NCBI GenBank assembly: GCA_020002185.1
Contig: CM034538.1
Location: 4,311,414-4,375,413, forward strand
Reading direction: 5' to 3'
Source: Paraescarpia echinospica
Lineage: Eukaryota; Annelida; Polychaeta; Sabellida; Siboglinidae
DNA: 64,000 bases
Positions within the stretch are counted from its first letter, which is position 1. Every line of letters starts with the position of its first letter. The notes below the pieces were generated by a model. That model was given only the letters and a program-made list of their open reading frames with translations. It was not told where the DNA came from and did no database searches. A program made the translations under genes and the position numbers. This document shows positions 35,682 through 48,800 of this stretch, piece by piece.

Positions 35682-35868
35682 ATGCGATACTATAGTAGAA
35701 AGGCTACTCACAACTCATTAGCAATGCCGCCGTTACACCCTTGCGTTGAATGCCACAGAAGAGTACAACAAAAATCCAAAGCCGTGCAGTGCGAATCCTG
35801 CGAGAAGTGGTGCCACATAAGATGCGGAACCAGAATAGATGCCACGACATACCAACTGATAGTAGAAG
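35682..35868 (+). CDS. PHD-like zinc finger exon of the MULE
   Basis: Reads MPPLHPCVECHRRVQQKSKA then VQCESCEKWCHIRCGTRIDA, and ends at donor GTAATA (35869). The pattern C-x2-C ... C-x2-C-x3-W-C-H-x3-C is the first half of a PHD-type zinc finger. I recall such modules accompanying MULE transposases in invertebrate genomes, where they may bind chromatin. The second half of the finger (W-x-C-x-x-C) should be in a following exon, which I could not identify. The start is either the ATG at 35682 or the one at 35724. Confidence 0.6.
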
Positions 35869-36712
35869 GTAATATTGATCTATTTACTATCGTTGTATTA
35901 TGGCCTAGGTAAACAAATGGCTCATTTTTATAATGAAGTTATCAAGTCATTATACATGTTAAGTTTTAAAAATGCCAATGCTGGAGATTTATACGTAAAT
36001 CGGAGGGTTTCGAAAACAATTCTTGGAAAAATCGGAGGATCTAAGAAAATCGGGCATTTATACGTAAATCGGAGTAAAATATCACAAAAAGAAAACTTTC
36101 ATAATACGGTAACAGCCAAATTTTAGTAAATTGGAGAGTCTTATGGTATAAGGAAATTGTGCGTATTCAGTCTCGGCATCAGGGAATTATGGAATTGGAC
36201 TTAAATCAGTGCATTTAACGAAAATGGTCATAAATTAGCTTTCTAAATGTTAAAAAACGTGGACAAGTAAACCAAATATAATTATTTTTGGTGCAACTTG
36301 CATATAAGGATCAGAACTTAGCATTGTAATTGGCGATAGTAGAGAACCTGCGGCCGCAAGCGCGGTTTATGATGCTTGTCTAAAACTTATATGAACTGTC
36401 AGCTACATATAATACCCAAGAAGAGTATAGTTAAACGATAGTTGTTGTCTAGTCAACGCAAAGCGTGATTTAAACAACCTCTTTGTTGTCCGTGCAGCCT
36501 TGGTCCATCGTTACAGCGATTGCAACTAACTCGCTGGCTTTATCAGGCCACAAAGCGTTTCCTTTGTTTCACTGACCACTTTCTGTCGATCCAGTCAACG
36601 AGTCAGCCGGAAATAAAATTACGTCATAAACTACCCTTTTCAAGTAAGCCTGTGGGTTTAGTGATTGCCTATAATAATTATAGTACACACAATTCAGCCA
36701 TAAAACATCCTG
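35869..36712. other. MULE internal sequence, no gene recognised
   Basis: Contains a short duplicated phrase 'atttatacgtaaatcgga' at about 35988 and 36056. An 83-codon ORF (35875-36126) lies over it without any domain. Confidence 0.4.
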
Positions 36713-36771
36713 TTGTATTTGGTGGGTCGTTTTAAGATCGCGTTGAGCTTCACTGGCGATGTCAGTCGTGC

Positions 36772-38551
36772 ATGGCTGCGTCGCTCGAGATTTCGTCCAC
36801 GTTGGTTGAGTCTCCGTCTACGTCAACTGAGCGAATTCGACACAGATCTACATCGCCATCCAGATCGCCGACTCCACCGAGAGCGCCGACGCTATCCAGA
36901 TCGATATCGCCGTCTAGATCACCGACTCCACCGCGATCGCCAACTCCACCGAGAGCGCCGACGCAATCCAGATCGCCGACTATACCAAGTGACGTGACGT
37001 ATGCCACTAAACACGCCACCACCAGGGGATCGGTCAGGAACGCCCATTCCAATGGTCATTGATGATGGCTTAGTGGATCTGGAGTTCTCTGCGCCACCAA
37101 GACCAGCCGATCTCCAGGAATCGTCGATTGCAGATCCTGATCCAGCGGATATGAGTGCTAGTAGCACTAGCGGTGCCGTGATCTACAGGATCGTCACAGA
37201 CACGTCCATCCGGGGGAAAGACAAACTTTTTGACACGGTCGGCTACGCGTATACAGTTAAGCGAAGAACCAGACATTGCACTACCTAGCGTTGTACTCTC
37301 CGGTCCAGAAAAGTTAACTGTCCAGTCACCGTCCGCCAAGTTGGACAGACTTTCTTGGAAGGTCCCAGAGAGCACGTCCACCAGCCGAGTCTCGGTGCTG
37401 ATGTTGTTGCGGCAATCACTCACCTGGCAAAGAAACAGGCCGACGAGCAGCCGTTTCGATCAGCTGGGGAGATCGTCGGAGACCTGGTGTTCGAATTCGT
37501 TCCGACCACACGCCCATGCCCAGCACTTCCAGCCATGGGAAGTACAGCTGCCAACGCCAATTACTACCGTAGACGCAACCGACCGCAGCACCCACAAGAC
37601 CTGGCGTTCGCACTAAACAACTCTCACATTCCAGACAACTTCCTTCGCCGGGACATCAACGACGACGGGGCACGGCATCTACTCTTCGCCACGGATCTTC
37701 AGCTGGACCTGCTAGAGAAGGCGAAGACGTGGTACGTCGACGCGACGTTCTACGTCGTCCGTCAGCCGTTTATCCAGTTATTTACTGTAAACGGGTTTGT
37801 TCGACAAGATGGCTGTACAAAGCAACTCCCACTTGCGATGTGTGTCATGTCACGTCGACGCAAGAGTGACTACACAGCGGTTTTCAGAGAATTGTCTGCC
37901 ATGCTGTCACGTCGACGAGTGGAGCGCATGGTGCTCGACTTCGAGAATGCGACGTGGAGAGCTGCTCGGGTCGTCTTCCCAGCCATGGAGTTGAAGGGGT
38001 GCGCCTTCCACTTAACGCAGGCGATCTGGAGGCGCATCCAGGAGTGCGGTCTGCAAGTCCCCTACGCCAGTGACGACGGCACCTTCAAATTCCTTAGGAA
38101 GGTCATGGCGTTGTGCTGCCTCCTAGCGCAGCACATCACGCCGATCTTCCGCCGACTGGAACTGGAAGCGACAGCCGCGCTGACTCCGCTTCTACAGTAC
38201 CTCGGCCGCACCTGGATAGAGAGCAACATCTGGCCACCAGCATGCTGGAGTGTGTACTTCCAGTCCGTCCGAACTAACAACGACCTCGAAGGCTGGCACA
38301 CTCGTCTGAACGCCAGGGGTCGTGCTCGGATGAACTTTTACATGATGGTGGCGTTGCTGTACGACGAGTCCAGCGTGATTCCCGTCCATGTTTGGCTGGT
38401 CTCCGACTGAAAGTTGCGGAGGCACCAGAAGAAGGTGTTCGTCGACCTTCAGCGGAAGATCTTCGGCTACTGGGAGGAATACGAGCGTGGCGACCGCACT
38501 GCTCTTCAACTCCTCCGAGCATGTGCCCGCCTGTACGGCCCACGCGTGTAG
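36772..38551 (+). pseudogene. MULE transposase with FLYWCH module, interrupted
   Basis: A Ser-Pro-Arg-rich lead (SPSRSPTPPRAPT, 36772-36990) shifts frame near 37000. From 37001 one frame runs to TAG 38549-38551, apart from a TAG at 37286-37288 and a TGA at 38408-38410. The first stop sits inside a FLYWCH-like finger (KLFDTVGYAYTVKRR before it; C-T-L-R-S-R-K-V-N-C and H-V-H after it). The 351-codon open part from 37355 holds the MULE domain: TWYVDATFYVV (Asp about 129), MVLDFENATWRA (Asp about 195), GCAFHLTQAIW (the C-x2-H pair) and TNNDLEGWHTRLN (Glu about 312). After the TGA the same frame continues KVFVDLQRKIFGYWEEYERG to the true end. Catalytic residues are intact, but the two stops make an active enzyme unlikely unless the stops are errors or are read through. 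Confidence 0.88.
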
Positions 38552-39180
38552 AAAGATAAAGCGGGATTGTCGAGTTGTTGTATTACTGACATGTATTCTA
38601 TATGGGTATGCAGTACCGACTGCATTTTTTAACGTATAATAATTCTAGGGGTACATTTTTGGTATTATTATCACTTAAGTAACTTTTATAAAGAATATTA
38701 TATCTGTTTAGAAGTTTTTTGTATTATAATATAAGTCACATTGTAAGCGTAGGTAAAGATTATATGCAGAATGTGATACTGTTGTGTACTATATAGTTCA
38801 TGAATAAAAGTATTAAGTATATACTTGGTTAACTTTATTGCAATTTTTGCGTGAGTTCTACTATTATTGTGATTGGGCGTGGTGCTCAACAAGAGTTTTC
38901 TTAATACTTTCTTTGGTGTTGTTATATATGTCACAAATGTGAGTAGTGTGTATATGTAATGAGTCTCTGTACATATATATATAATTGTTGTTTTCATTCA
39001 TAATAAACGGTTTGGTATTTATATCACATGATTACGTTTTGATATATTCCTGTACAACTACACGTGTATTATTATTAAATGTATATACAGGTGTATATGT
39101 ATATATATATATATATATAATTATAATATATCCACCCCATCCCCTGGTTGCAGTACGAATAATGCCATCCTAAAAAAGTT
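38552..39180. other. MULE 3' internal sequence
   Basis: A/T-rich with (TA)n at about 39096-39118. AATAAA-like signals occur near 38804 and 39000, but none can be assigned. Confidence 0.4.
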
Positions 39181-39304
39181 AGGCCGGCCGAGAACGACGC
39201 CATAGTAAGCTTAAAATCAAACCAAAGGGCAGCATTTAATTTTTTGACGAATACATTGCACAAGAAACTAATTTATGGTGGGCCGAAATCAACACGATCG
39301 ACGA

Positions 39305-39489
39305 CATATATTGCACACACAACAAATACACGAATCCTAGGTGGACCGAGATCGACGACATACATTGTACAATAAACTAATTTACAAACTAAATAGGTCG
39401 AATATGTGGGCCGAGATCGACGTGAGCCGAGGTCAACATGGGCCGAGATCGACGGGCCGAGATCGACGAGGGCCGAGATCGACGGACAC
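39305..39489. repeat. MULE right terminal inverted repeat
   Basis: Mirror of the left end, with the words 'gggccgagatcgacg' repeated. Related sub-repeats begin at about 39180. Confidence 0.93.
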
Positions 39490-39498
39490 CATGTGTAG

Positions 39499-39806
39499 AC
39501 TAGTCCACTTTATTATTGACGAATACGCAATATGATATGTTTTATTCAACTTTGCAGCATCACGAATGCATATTATTTGTGATATGCCACTACAGCTTTA
39601 TAAAACTATTAGAAATAGATAATAAAATATTGAATACAAAGCGATTACCCGCAATTGCCGATTACCCCTGGCATGGAAGTCAAATGTACTCGGCCAATTG
39701 AACAGAAGCGCCATCTATTAGTTAAACCGACATACAAAATGAGACGTTGTTGAACTTTTTAGTCAAATAAATTAACATTAATTGTCCTTTAGATGATCCT
39801 AAAGCT
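39499..39806. promoter_or_regulatory. SYMPK-side half of the divergent promoter region
   Basis: 308 bp between the MULE target duplication and the SYMPK start codon. It must hold the SYMPK 5' UTR. 'tgtcctttag' just before 39785-39795 resembles a splice acceptor, so an upstream non-coding exon is possible. Inference from position only. Confidence 0.45.
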
Positions 39807-39896
39807 ATGGATACAGAAAGCAGGAGATGTACGGCATCTCAGTTTTTCATGGAAGAAGAACAGTCAGCCACTGAATCGTTGTCCACCTACGATCGA
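39807..39896 (+). CDS. SYMPK: SYMPK exon 1
   Basis: 90 bp, 30 codons from ATG to donor GTATGT. Ends [10 protein letters not shown]. The start is chosen because human symplekin has the same short lead before ASQFF. Confidence 0.93.
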
Positions 39897-42800
39897 GTAT
39901 GTCGTTGTAGATGGGCGATAATCGGGGCTACAAATTACCTCGCTATAAAAATAGATTTAATGATCTTTATTACTAGGCGTATTTTATTAATAAAATATAC
40001 TATTGAGGTTTTATTTTGGCCATGGGCCTGTGCCATTAGTATGCCTATTATACATATAGCCGGGCCCGTGCCATTATTATGCCATTTATGGCTATTATAC
40101 ATATATGATATAGCAGTACGCAATCATAATGAAGCTAATATGCAATTTTCACCGTATCGATATTATTAATCAAAACCACGTATTTCATCAATGGCATTCA
40201 AACAAAGCGTCAAATAAATTGTTTTTAGTGAAATACAATATTTGTAAGATGATATCGCATCAAGCGCCAAACGGAAGTTCTAGTTCTAGTTGTTTCCAGC
40301 ACTCGGCAACGTTCTAATAACTGACTAGTCTGTATATTGTGTGGTTACAATGTTATGATCTTATGAGGTCTCATTCAACTAGTCAGCCTTTTTCAGAACA
40401 TTGTCGCCAAGCCGACCTTTCTATGCTGGCACTGAGGGTGGTCACTGCCAGGGTGCTTGTCGTTTCTGCTGCATCATGTTAAAAATCACCACCGACAACT
40501 GTACTACAAGATGCAACTAATTATTATTAACTGTATAAACACCACATGCTGTACAATAAGTTTCCTGTGGTGATTAGAGTGAATGGTTGCTTACAATTTT
40601 GTCGGATAAATTGAAAGATTACAGATGTTTATGTCACTGATATGGCACCCACACTGTAGTCATGTAGTCTGTGTTCACTATCACAATATGTCTCAAAAAC
40701 ATGTTTGTCTCGTTTTAATTTGAGAAAAATAACTGTTGAAAGTTTGTAGACATCCTTTGCTCGCAGTGACTGATATATCTGACTAAAGACGTATATAGTG
40801 TGAGGTCCAGCGAGATAAAAAATGCAGCAGAAACCTAGATGCAGCAGAAACCACGCAGGTGACGATACTAGAAAATATGCCCATCCACCTGATGGTCCTA
40901 CACCGGGGGCTACACCTACACAGTGCACACACTGTATACACAATGATACACACAGATGCACAAGATGGCCCATGGCCATGGTCACTGTCTAATTCTAGTT
41001 GTTTCCACTGCTCGGCATTGTTCTATTAACTGAATATGCATTTGGAGTTTCGTTTTGACATCATGAATGAATTAAAAGCATGTGGCAGTTTGTTTTGTAG
41101 GACAGAATGCAGAGTTTTCAGGCACTTGACACAGAATTCTAATTCGTGTTTTTATTTTTGTGTGGTTGTGTAAAATGTAAATCACAATGCGGTCACATTG
41201 TAATATGGTTCGATGCACCAATCATTGGTCAAAGGGGTGTATCATTCGATTTGATCAAATACCATTATATGGTGAGAAAAGAGTGAAATTGATCTGACCT
41301 ATCTGTCATATGAAGTGGACACTCAACAAACACAAGGCGTCTAGTGATACAAATGTGCAAACTAATTCAGTTTGTTGCCAAACTTAGAAACCCCAAATAT
41401 ATTGTTGTTACAATGTAATGGTCTTATAAGGTCTCATTCAACTAATCAGCCTTTTTCAGAACATTATTACCAAGCCGACCTTTCTGTGCTGGCATTGAGT
41501 GTTGTCGCTGCCAGGACCGTGCTTGTCGTCCTCAGAGATTCATCTACATCCCAAATTAAGATGGGATAGACATTAACACGATTTCAGTGTGATAAGGGAT
41601 AAACAGTCCCCATTGTTGAGAGCCAGGTTTTTACACCAAATATACCATGCCTGCCTGGTCTGGGTTTGGACTTCAGATCACTGGTATGCAGGCAGATGTG
41701 CTATCTGGCATATGCTACACTGTTGCACTCTCTGTTAGTGAAATAAAGCTTTTTTTGCTGCCGAGTCTTTCCTGGTGTATTCCTAAATGACGTTTGTTGT
41801 GGCATAACTAATTTAAACAGGAGGATTTGTGTTAACGCATGTTATGTAAAATGTCCCAGACTGATTGGCAGTACAGTACCAAGAACATTCATGGGGTTCA
41901 TTCCATGGATAGTGCTCGTATGTTTTAGTTTTTGGAAATTACAATCTTCTACCATAGCTTTGCTGAGACCTCTACAAAACTGTGTTGTGTGGTTGTCAAC
42001 ATGGGTCTTGTTTTCATCAATCCCTGGATACAATACATAAAAAACTGTACATAATAAATGTAACACGTCCTTGATTTCTAAGTCATCAATAGATTTTAAG
42101 ACTTCCTGTTGCCTTATTTTCAGGTGGTTGAGCTGTTGAACCAAGCTTCCTTACTTCAGAAAGACACTCAAAGAGTGAACAACTTAAAACTGGTATGTAA
42201 CCTAGGATTAACCCTTAACCACTTGAAACTGGCATGTAACCTAGGATTAACTAAACGTAAGAACTTGAAACTGGTATGTAACCTAGGATTAACTAAACGT
42301 AACATCTTGAAACTGGAAGGTATTATAAGGTTTATTTAGTTGTAAAGATGCAGAGAAATGTGATACATACAACTAATATATATTGTAGCACAACTGAGGT
42401 GATTCTTAGGAAACCCTAACATGCTTTAATTACGTTGGACCACCTGTAATAACTAGCTGATGATAACTGGATCTAGCATATGGCTCATTAAGCTTACTTG
42501 TAAAATCTGTGTTTGTGTTTTCAGGTGCAGGAATTGATCGTTCATAAAGAGCCAAATCTTCTCGACAATTTCCTGGATGTAGGTAGCAGGCTGTCACTTG
42601 TCAAGTGTCCTGTCTGTACAATGTTGTTCCATGTGTCCTGTCTGTACAATGTGGGTCCAAGTATCCTTTCTGTGTACAATGTGGGTCCAAGTATCCTTTC
42701 TGTGTACAGTGTGTGTTCAAGTGTCCTGCCTGTGTACAATGTAGGCCCAAGTGTCCTGTCTATATAATGAAATGTAACGAAAGTGTCTTGGTTGAGATAA

Positions 42801-45800
42801 GTACACTAATTAGTCTGATAAAAAAGTAAAGCTACATGGAAATTTTTTCTGTTAACCGTTTCAATTTTGTTCGCCAAATATACACTTTTCGCACCCCACT
42901 CATACATGCACTTGTTTGTAGGAAATGCTTGCATTCCAAAGTGATCGTTCGACAGATGTGAAGAAGACACTTGTTAATTTTATAGAAGATGCATGGTGAG
43001 TCATGTTGGGTAAATTCTATTTATAGTAGTGGAATAGTCATTGGACAATCAGTTTATAATTGGCACTGATCAACATTTTTTACTACAAATTTATTCCTGT
43101 AAGCCATCATCCAACCTACTACTTATATACGTAGCACTTACAATGTTCCAGACTCAGAAGTTTGAGTATTACAATGTTCCAGACTCAGAAGTTTGAGTAT
43201 TAATGTATAGGTAACATGTTTTGGACAACATGTTTGTGTAACTTCAAAAGAATTTATTTGCCACATTTGAAGATGCCCTGTACAGATTGCACTATTCCAC
43301 GGCAGAAGTATTTTGTCGGCCGTTGCTTGGCATCTGCAGCTATTTATAGAACAGTCTGGTGCATGCAATATGTTTGCCGTCATTAGTTCTTGGGAACACA
43401 TGACAAGCGTGCACTGAATCTAGTGATTGTGTTGTTGATAAGGATTTATTTATGACATAGTGTTGCAAACTAACAACACTAAATAAATAAATCCTTATCA
43501 ACAACACAATCACTAGACGCAGCGCATGCTTGTCTTGTGTTCCCGAGAACTAACGATGGCAAATATATCGCCTGCACCAGACTGTTCTATAATTAGCCAC
43601 AGACACCAAGCATCGGCCGACAAAATACTTCTGCTGTGGAATAGCGCAATCTATTCAGTGCCTCTTTAACTATTGTAATACTTTTGAAGCATTAGTTGTG
43701 AAAAGCAGTTGCAGTTGTCTGTATATTTCAGCTCATGAATACAAATATTATATTAAACATGTTTTTTTGTTTTTTAGTAAACAAGACCCGGACATTTTGG
43801 CAAAAGTCATTGGTAACTTGTGCTTAATGCTCAGCTCTGATGTTGGGCCCGTCGTCAAGAAAGTCATCCTGACTATGGCCATGCTCTACAAGGTGTCTCT
43901 TCAGGTAAGACACTGGTCATTGTAGTCACCTGTCACCCTCTACAAGATCATCAGTAACAATACTACAACATCGTCAGTAGTAGTACATAATCAGTATTAG
44001 TACATCACCGTCAGTACCCGGGGATAATATTACATCATCCATAGTACTACATTATCACCAGTTGTTGTACACCATCACCAGTAGTTGTACAACATTGGTG
44101 TTACAGCAAATAAAACTTCATAGAGTACTATGTTTTTTGTAAGTGTTTATAAAATAATGCAGCAGTTGCACATTTATATGGGATATAATATTGTTGATCT
44201 GCTGATGTCATGTTAATTTGATTGTAAAGCCATTCTCAATTCTAGTGGGTTTGCAAAGCGAAGAAGATGACAGAGATGGTTGAACAAACCTGGGAGTATG
44301 TAAACCAGATGAAGCGAGACATCATTGAGATGATCGACTCTGACAACGAAGGGTAGGTTTCTTCCTGCTGACTCAGACAACGAAGTGTAGGTTTCTTCTT
44401 GCTGACTCAGACAACGAAGGGTAGGTTTCTTCCTGCTGACTCAGACAACGAAGTGTAGGTTTCTTCCTGCTGACTTGGACAACGAAGGGTAGGTTTCTTA
44501 CTGATAGTAGCCATGGTTTCTGACCTTCAAGTTCTAAACCAAGTATGTTTGGCATGATGGTGATTACTTTTGTGTGACCGTTTTGTATGATGTACTGTAC
44601 TGTTGACTACTGTTTCTTTCATTCTTTGCAGGTTCCGCACACACAGTATCAAGTTTGTTGAGGCCGTAATAATAACTCTTTCTAGAAAGACAGCTGTAAG
44701 TAACTAATCTTGTTGTCTATGTCAGAAAGGTAACTAATCGTGTTGTCTACGTCACAAAGGTAACTGATGTTGTTGTCTACATCACAAAGGTAACTGATGT
44801 TGTTGTCTACGTCACAAAGGTAACTGATGTTGTTGTCCGGACCTTGAGCCTTTTCAGTTGCCGCACCAACTCTGGATGTCAGCGTTAAATTAGCAGGAAA
44901 TATAGTTTATTCAATTTAATTTATTATTGCCTATCCTCCTTAGTGTCTTAGCAATTCCATCCATCTTTCACATCATACACGATTATGAGATTGCTTAATC
45001 CTTTGTTTTTGCTGTGCCACTGAGCTAAATTTTTTGAGGATATTGGCATGAAAGAAGTAATTTAATTATTATTATTTGTTAGCTGATGCTGATGTCTGTG
45101 TTACGGAGGTAGCTGATGTTGTAAGCACTATAACTAACTGATGTTGTCTGTTGTTGTCAGGAGTCCATCATCCCGACGAGCGCCCAAATCCAGGTGTCTC
45201 TCGACCAGGTCCCTGAGACCCATGCACTGCTCAAGATAAAGAAACTGGAAGAGGAAGGGGAGACTGCCTTAGAGACCTTGCTGGGCTTTATGGGTTCAGT
45301 CCACATCTCTAGGTAGGAGAGAGAGAGACTGTCTTAGAGACCTTGCTGGGCTTTATGAGTTCAGTCCACATCTCTAGGTAGGAGAGAGAGACTGTCTTAG
45401 AGACCTTGCTGGGCTTTATGGGTTCAGTCAACATCTCTAGGTAAGAGAGAGAGAGACTGTCTTAGAGACCTTGCTGGGCTTTATGGGTTCAGTCCACATA
45501 TCTAGGTAGGAGAGAGAGAGACTGACTTAGAGACCTTGCTGGGCTTGATTAGTTCAGTCCACATCTCTAGGTAGGAGAGAGAGACTGCCTTAGAGACCGT
45601 GCTGGGCTTTATGGGTTCAGTCCACATCTCTAGGTAGGAGAGAGAGAATGTCTTAGAGACCTTGCTGGGCTTTATGGTTTCAGTCCACATCTCTAGGTAA
45701 GAAAGAGAGACTGCCTTAGAGACCTTGCTGGGCTTTATGGTTTCAGTCCACATCTCTAGGTAAGAGAGAGAGACTGCCTTAGAGACCTTGCTGGGCTTTA

Positions 45801-48800
45801 TGGGTTCAGTCCACATCTCTAGGTAAAAGAGAGAGAGAGACTGCCTTAGAGACCTTGCTGGGCTTTATGGTTTCAGTCCACATTTCTAGGTAGGAGAGAG
45901 AGACTGTCTTAGAGACCTTGCTGGGCTTGATGGTTTCAGTCCACATCTCTAGGTAAGAGAGAGAGACTGCCTTAGAGACCTTGCTGGGCTTGATGTGTTC
46001 AGTCCACATCTCTAGGTAGGAGAGAGAGACTGTCTTAGAGACCTTGCTGGGCTTTATGGGTTCAGTCAACATCTCTAGGTAGGAGAGAGAGAGACTGCCT
46101 TAGAGACCTTGCTGGACTTTATGGGTTCAGTCCACATATCTAGGTAAGAGAGAGAGAGACTGACTTAGATACCTTGCTGGGCTTTATGGGTTCAGTCAAC
46201 ATCTCTAGGTAAGAGAGAGAGAGACTGTCTTAGAGACCTTGCTGGGCTTTATGGGTTCAGTCAACATATCTAGGTAGGAGAGAGAGAGACTGACTTAGAG
46301 ACCTTGCTGGGCTTGATTAGTTCAGTCCACATCTCTAGGTAGGACGGAGAGAGAGACTGTCTTAGAGACCTTGCTGGGCTTTATGGGTTCAGTCAACATC
46401 TCTAGGTAAGAGAGAGAGACTGTCTTAGAGACCTTGCTGGTCTTTATGGGTTCAGTCAACATCTCTAGGTAGGAGAGAGAGACTGTCTTAGAGACCTTGC
46501 TGGGCTTTATGGGTTCAGTCAACATCTCTAGGTAGGAGAGAGAGACTGCCTTAGAGACCTTGCTGGGCTTTATGGGTTCAGTCAACATCTCTAGGTAGGA
46601 GAGAGAGACTGTCTTAGAGACCTTGCTGGGCTTTATGGTTTCAGTCCACATCTCTAGGTAAGAGAGAGAGACTGCCTTAGAGACCTTGCTGGGCTTTATG
46701 AGTTCAGTCCACATCTCTAGGTAGGAGAGAGAGACTGCCTTAGAGACCTTGCTGGGCTTTATGGTTTCAGTCCACATCTCTAGGTAAGAGAGAGAGACTG
46801 CCTTAGAGACCTTGCTGGGCTTTATGGTTTCAGTCCACATCTCTAGGTAAGAGAGAGAGAGAGACTGCCTTAGAGACCTTGCTGGGCTTTATGAGTTCAG
46901 TCCACATCTCTAGGTAGGAGAGAGAGACTGCCTTAGAAACCTTGCTGGGCTTTATGAGTTCAGTCCACATCTCTAGGTAGGAGAGAGAGACTACCTTAGA
47001 GACCTTGCTGGGCTTTATGGGTTCAGTCCACATCTCTAGGTAGGACGGAGAGAGACTGTCTTAGAGACCTTGCTGGGCTTTATGGTTTCAGTCCACATCT
47101 CTAGGTAGGAGAGAGAGACTGTCTTAGAGACCTTGCTGGGCTTTATGAGTTCAGTCCACATCTCTAGGTAGGAGAGAGAGACTACCTTAGAGACCTTGCT
47201 GGGCTTTATGAGTTCAGTCCACATCTCTAGGTAGGAGAGAGAGACTACCTTAGAGACCTTGCTGGGCTTGATGGGTTCAGTCCACATCTCTAGGTAGGAC
47301 GGAGAGAGACTGTCTTAGAGACCTTGCTGGGCTTTATGGGTTCAGTCCACATCTCTAGGTTGGAGAGAGAGACTGCTTTAGAGACCTTGCTGGGCTTTAT
47401 AGGTTCAGTCAATCTGATGACGTGTACGGGCAGTGTGACATCTGTAGGTTTGTCTTGCAGTGTCAACCTGGTGACATGTACGGACAGTGTGACGTCTGTG
47501 GTTGTCTTGATGTGTCAACCTGATGACGTGTATGGGCAGTGTGACGTATGTGTGTTTGTCTTGCAGTGTCAATCTGATGACATGTATGGGCAGTGTGACG
47601 TCTGTGTTTGTCTTGCAGTGTCAACCTGATGACGTGTATGGGCAGTGTGACGTCTGTGTGTTTGTTTTGTAGTGTCAACCTGATGACGTGTATGGGCAGT
47701 GTGACGACCATCGCGAGACAACGGCCTCAGTTCATGGCCAGGGTTGTGCAGAGCTTCGAGACACTACATGGTAAGTCTATTCATGGCCACATAGCTCCAC
47801 AGCAGGCCCATTGCCAGAAATAACTTTTGGTCCGTCTTTAATTAATCAGAAGTGTGCCTTTGATCGAACGGCTTGCATTGAAGCCTTTTGCATCAATCAC
47901 AGCAATTATTGACCAGTTTAGTTTTTTTAATGAGAAACCTAGTAATTTGAGCCATTTATTTAATTAATACTGATCCATTCGATGTGTTTCACTGCCAGTT
48001 GTGCCAGTGATAGTGATACAGTCTCCCCAGGGCAATGGTCTCCACATAGTCAGCAGCTTGAATCTCTGTGAGGTTCACTGGTCCTCTGTATGATCACTGG
48101 TTCTCTGAAGGGGGTTGCTGGTCCTCGGAAGAGCCATCAGTGGTCTATTACAGTGAACCTGCCTCCTACACTGTCCAAGTCACAAGTGGTTTATTACAGG
48201 GAAACTGCCCCTGTAGTGTCCAAGTCACAAGTGATCTATTACAGTGAACCTGCCCCCTACACTGTCCAAGTCACAAGTGGTCTATTACAGGGAACCTGCT
48301 CCTACATTGTCCAAGTCACAAATGGTCTGTTACTGTGAACCTGCTCCCTACATTGTCCAAGTCACAAGTGGTCTGTTACTGTGAACCTGCTCCCTACATT
48401 GTCCAAGTCACAAGTGGTCTGTTACTGTGAACCTGCTCCCTACATTGTCCAAGTCACAAGTGGTCTGTTACAATGAACCTGCCCCCTACACTGTCCAAGT
48501 CACAAGTAGTCTGTTACAGTGAATCTGCCCCCCACACTATCCAAGTCACAAGTGGTCTATTACAGTGAACCTGCCCCCTACACTGTCCAAGTCACAAGTG
48601 GTCTGTTACAGTGACCTGCCCCCTACACAGTCCAAGTCACAAGTGGTCTGTTACTGTGAACCTGCCCCCACACTGTCCAAGTTACAAGTGGTCTGTTACA
48701 GTGAACCTGCCCCCTACACTGTCCAAGTCACAAGTGGTCTGTTACAGTGAACCTGCCCCCTACACTGTCCAAGTCACAAGTGGCAAGTGTGAGAAAGAAC

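Larger units (their letters stand above)
33721..39489 (+). mobile_element. MULE (Mutator-like) DNA transposon, complete, 5.77 kb
   Basis: The ends are long inverted repeats: left 'gactcacgtcgatctcgg', and right, read inward, 'gtgtccgtcgatctcggccc'. The element is flanked by an exact 9-bp duplication 'catgtgtag' (33712-33720 and 39490-39498), the TSD length of Mutator-like elements. Inside are a PHD-like zinc finger exon (35682-35868), a Ser/Pro/Arg-rich segment, a FLYWCH-type zinc-finger segment and a MULE transposase with its D-D-E residues, all on the plus strand. Two in-frame stops break the transposase. It separates two head-to-head host genes. Confidence 0.96.

Noticed and set aside
40629..40985. 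118-codon minus ORF in SYMPK intron 1
   Set aside because: No recognisable domain, and it sits in a region with repeated copies; likely chance or transposon-derived.
45502..47287. Minus-strand ORFs [21 protein letters not shown]
   Set aside because: Reverse-strand shadow of the SYMPK exon 8 donor array.
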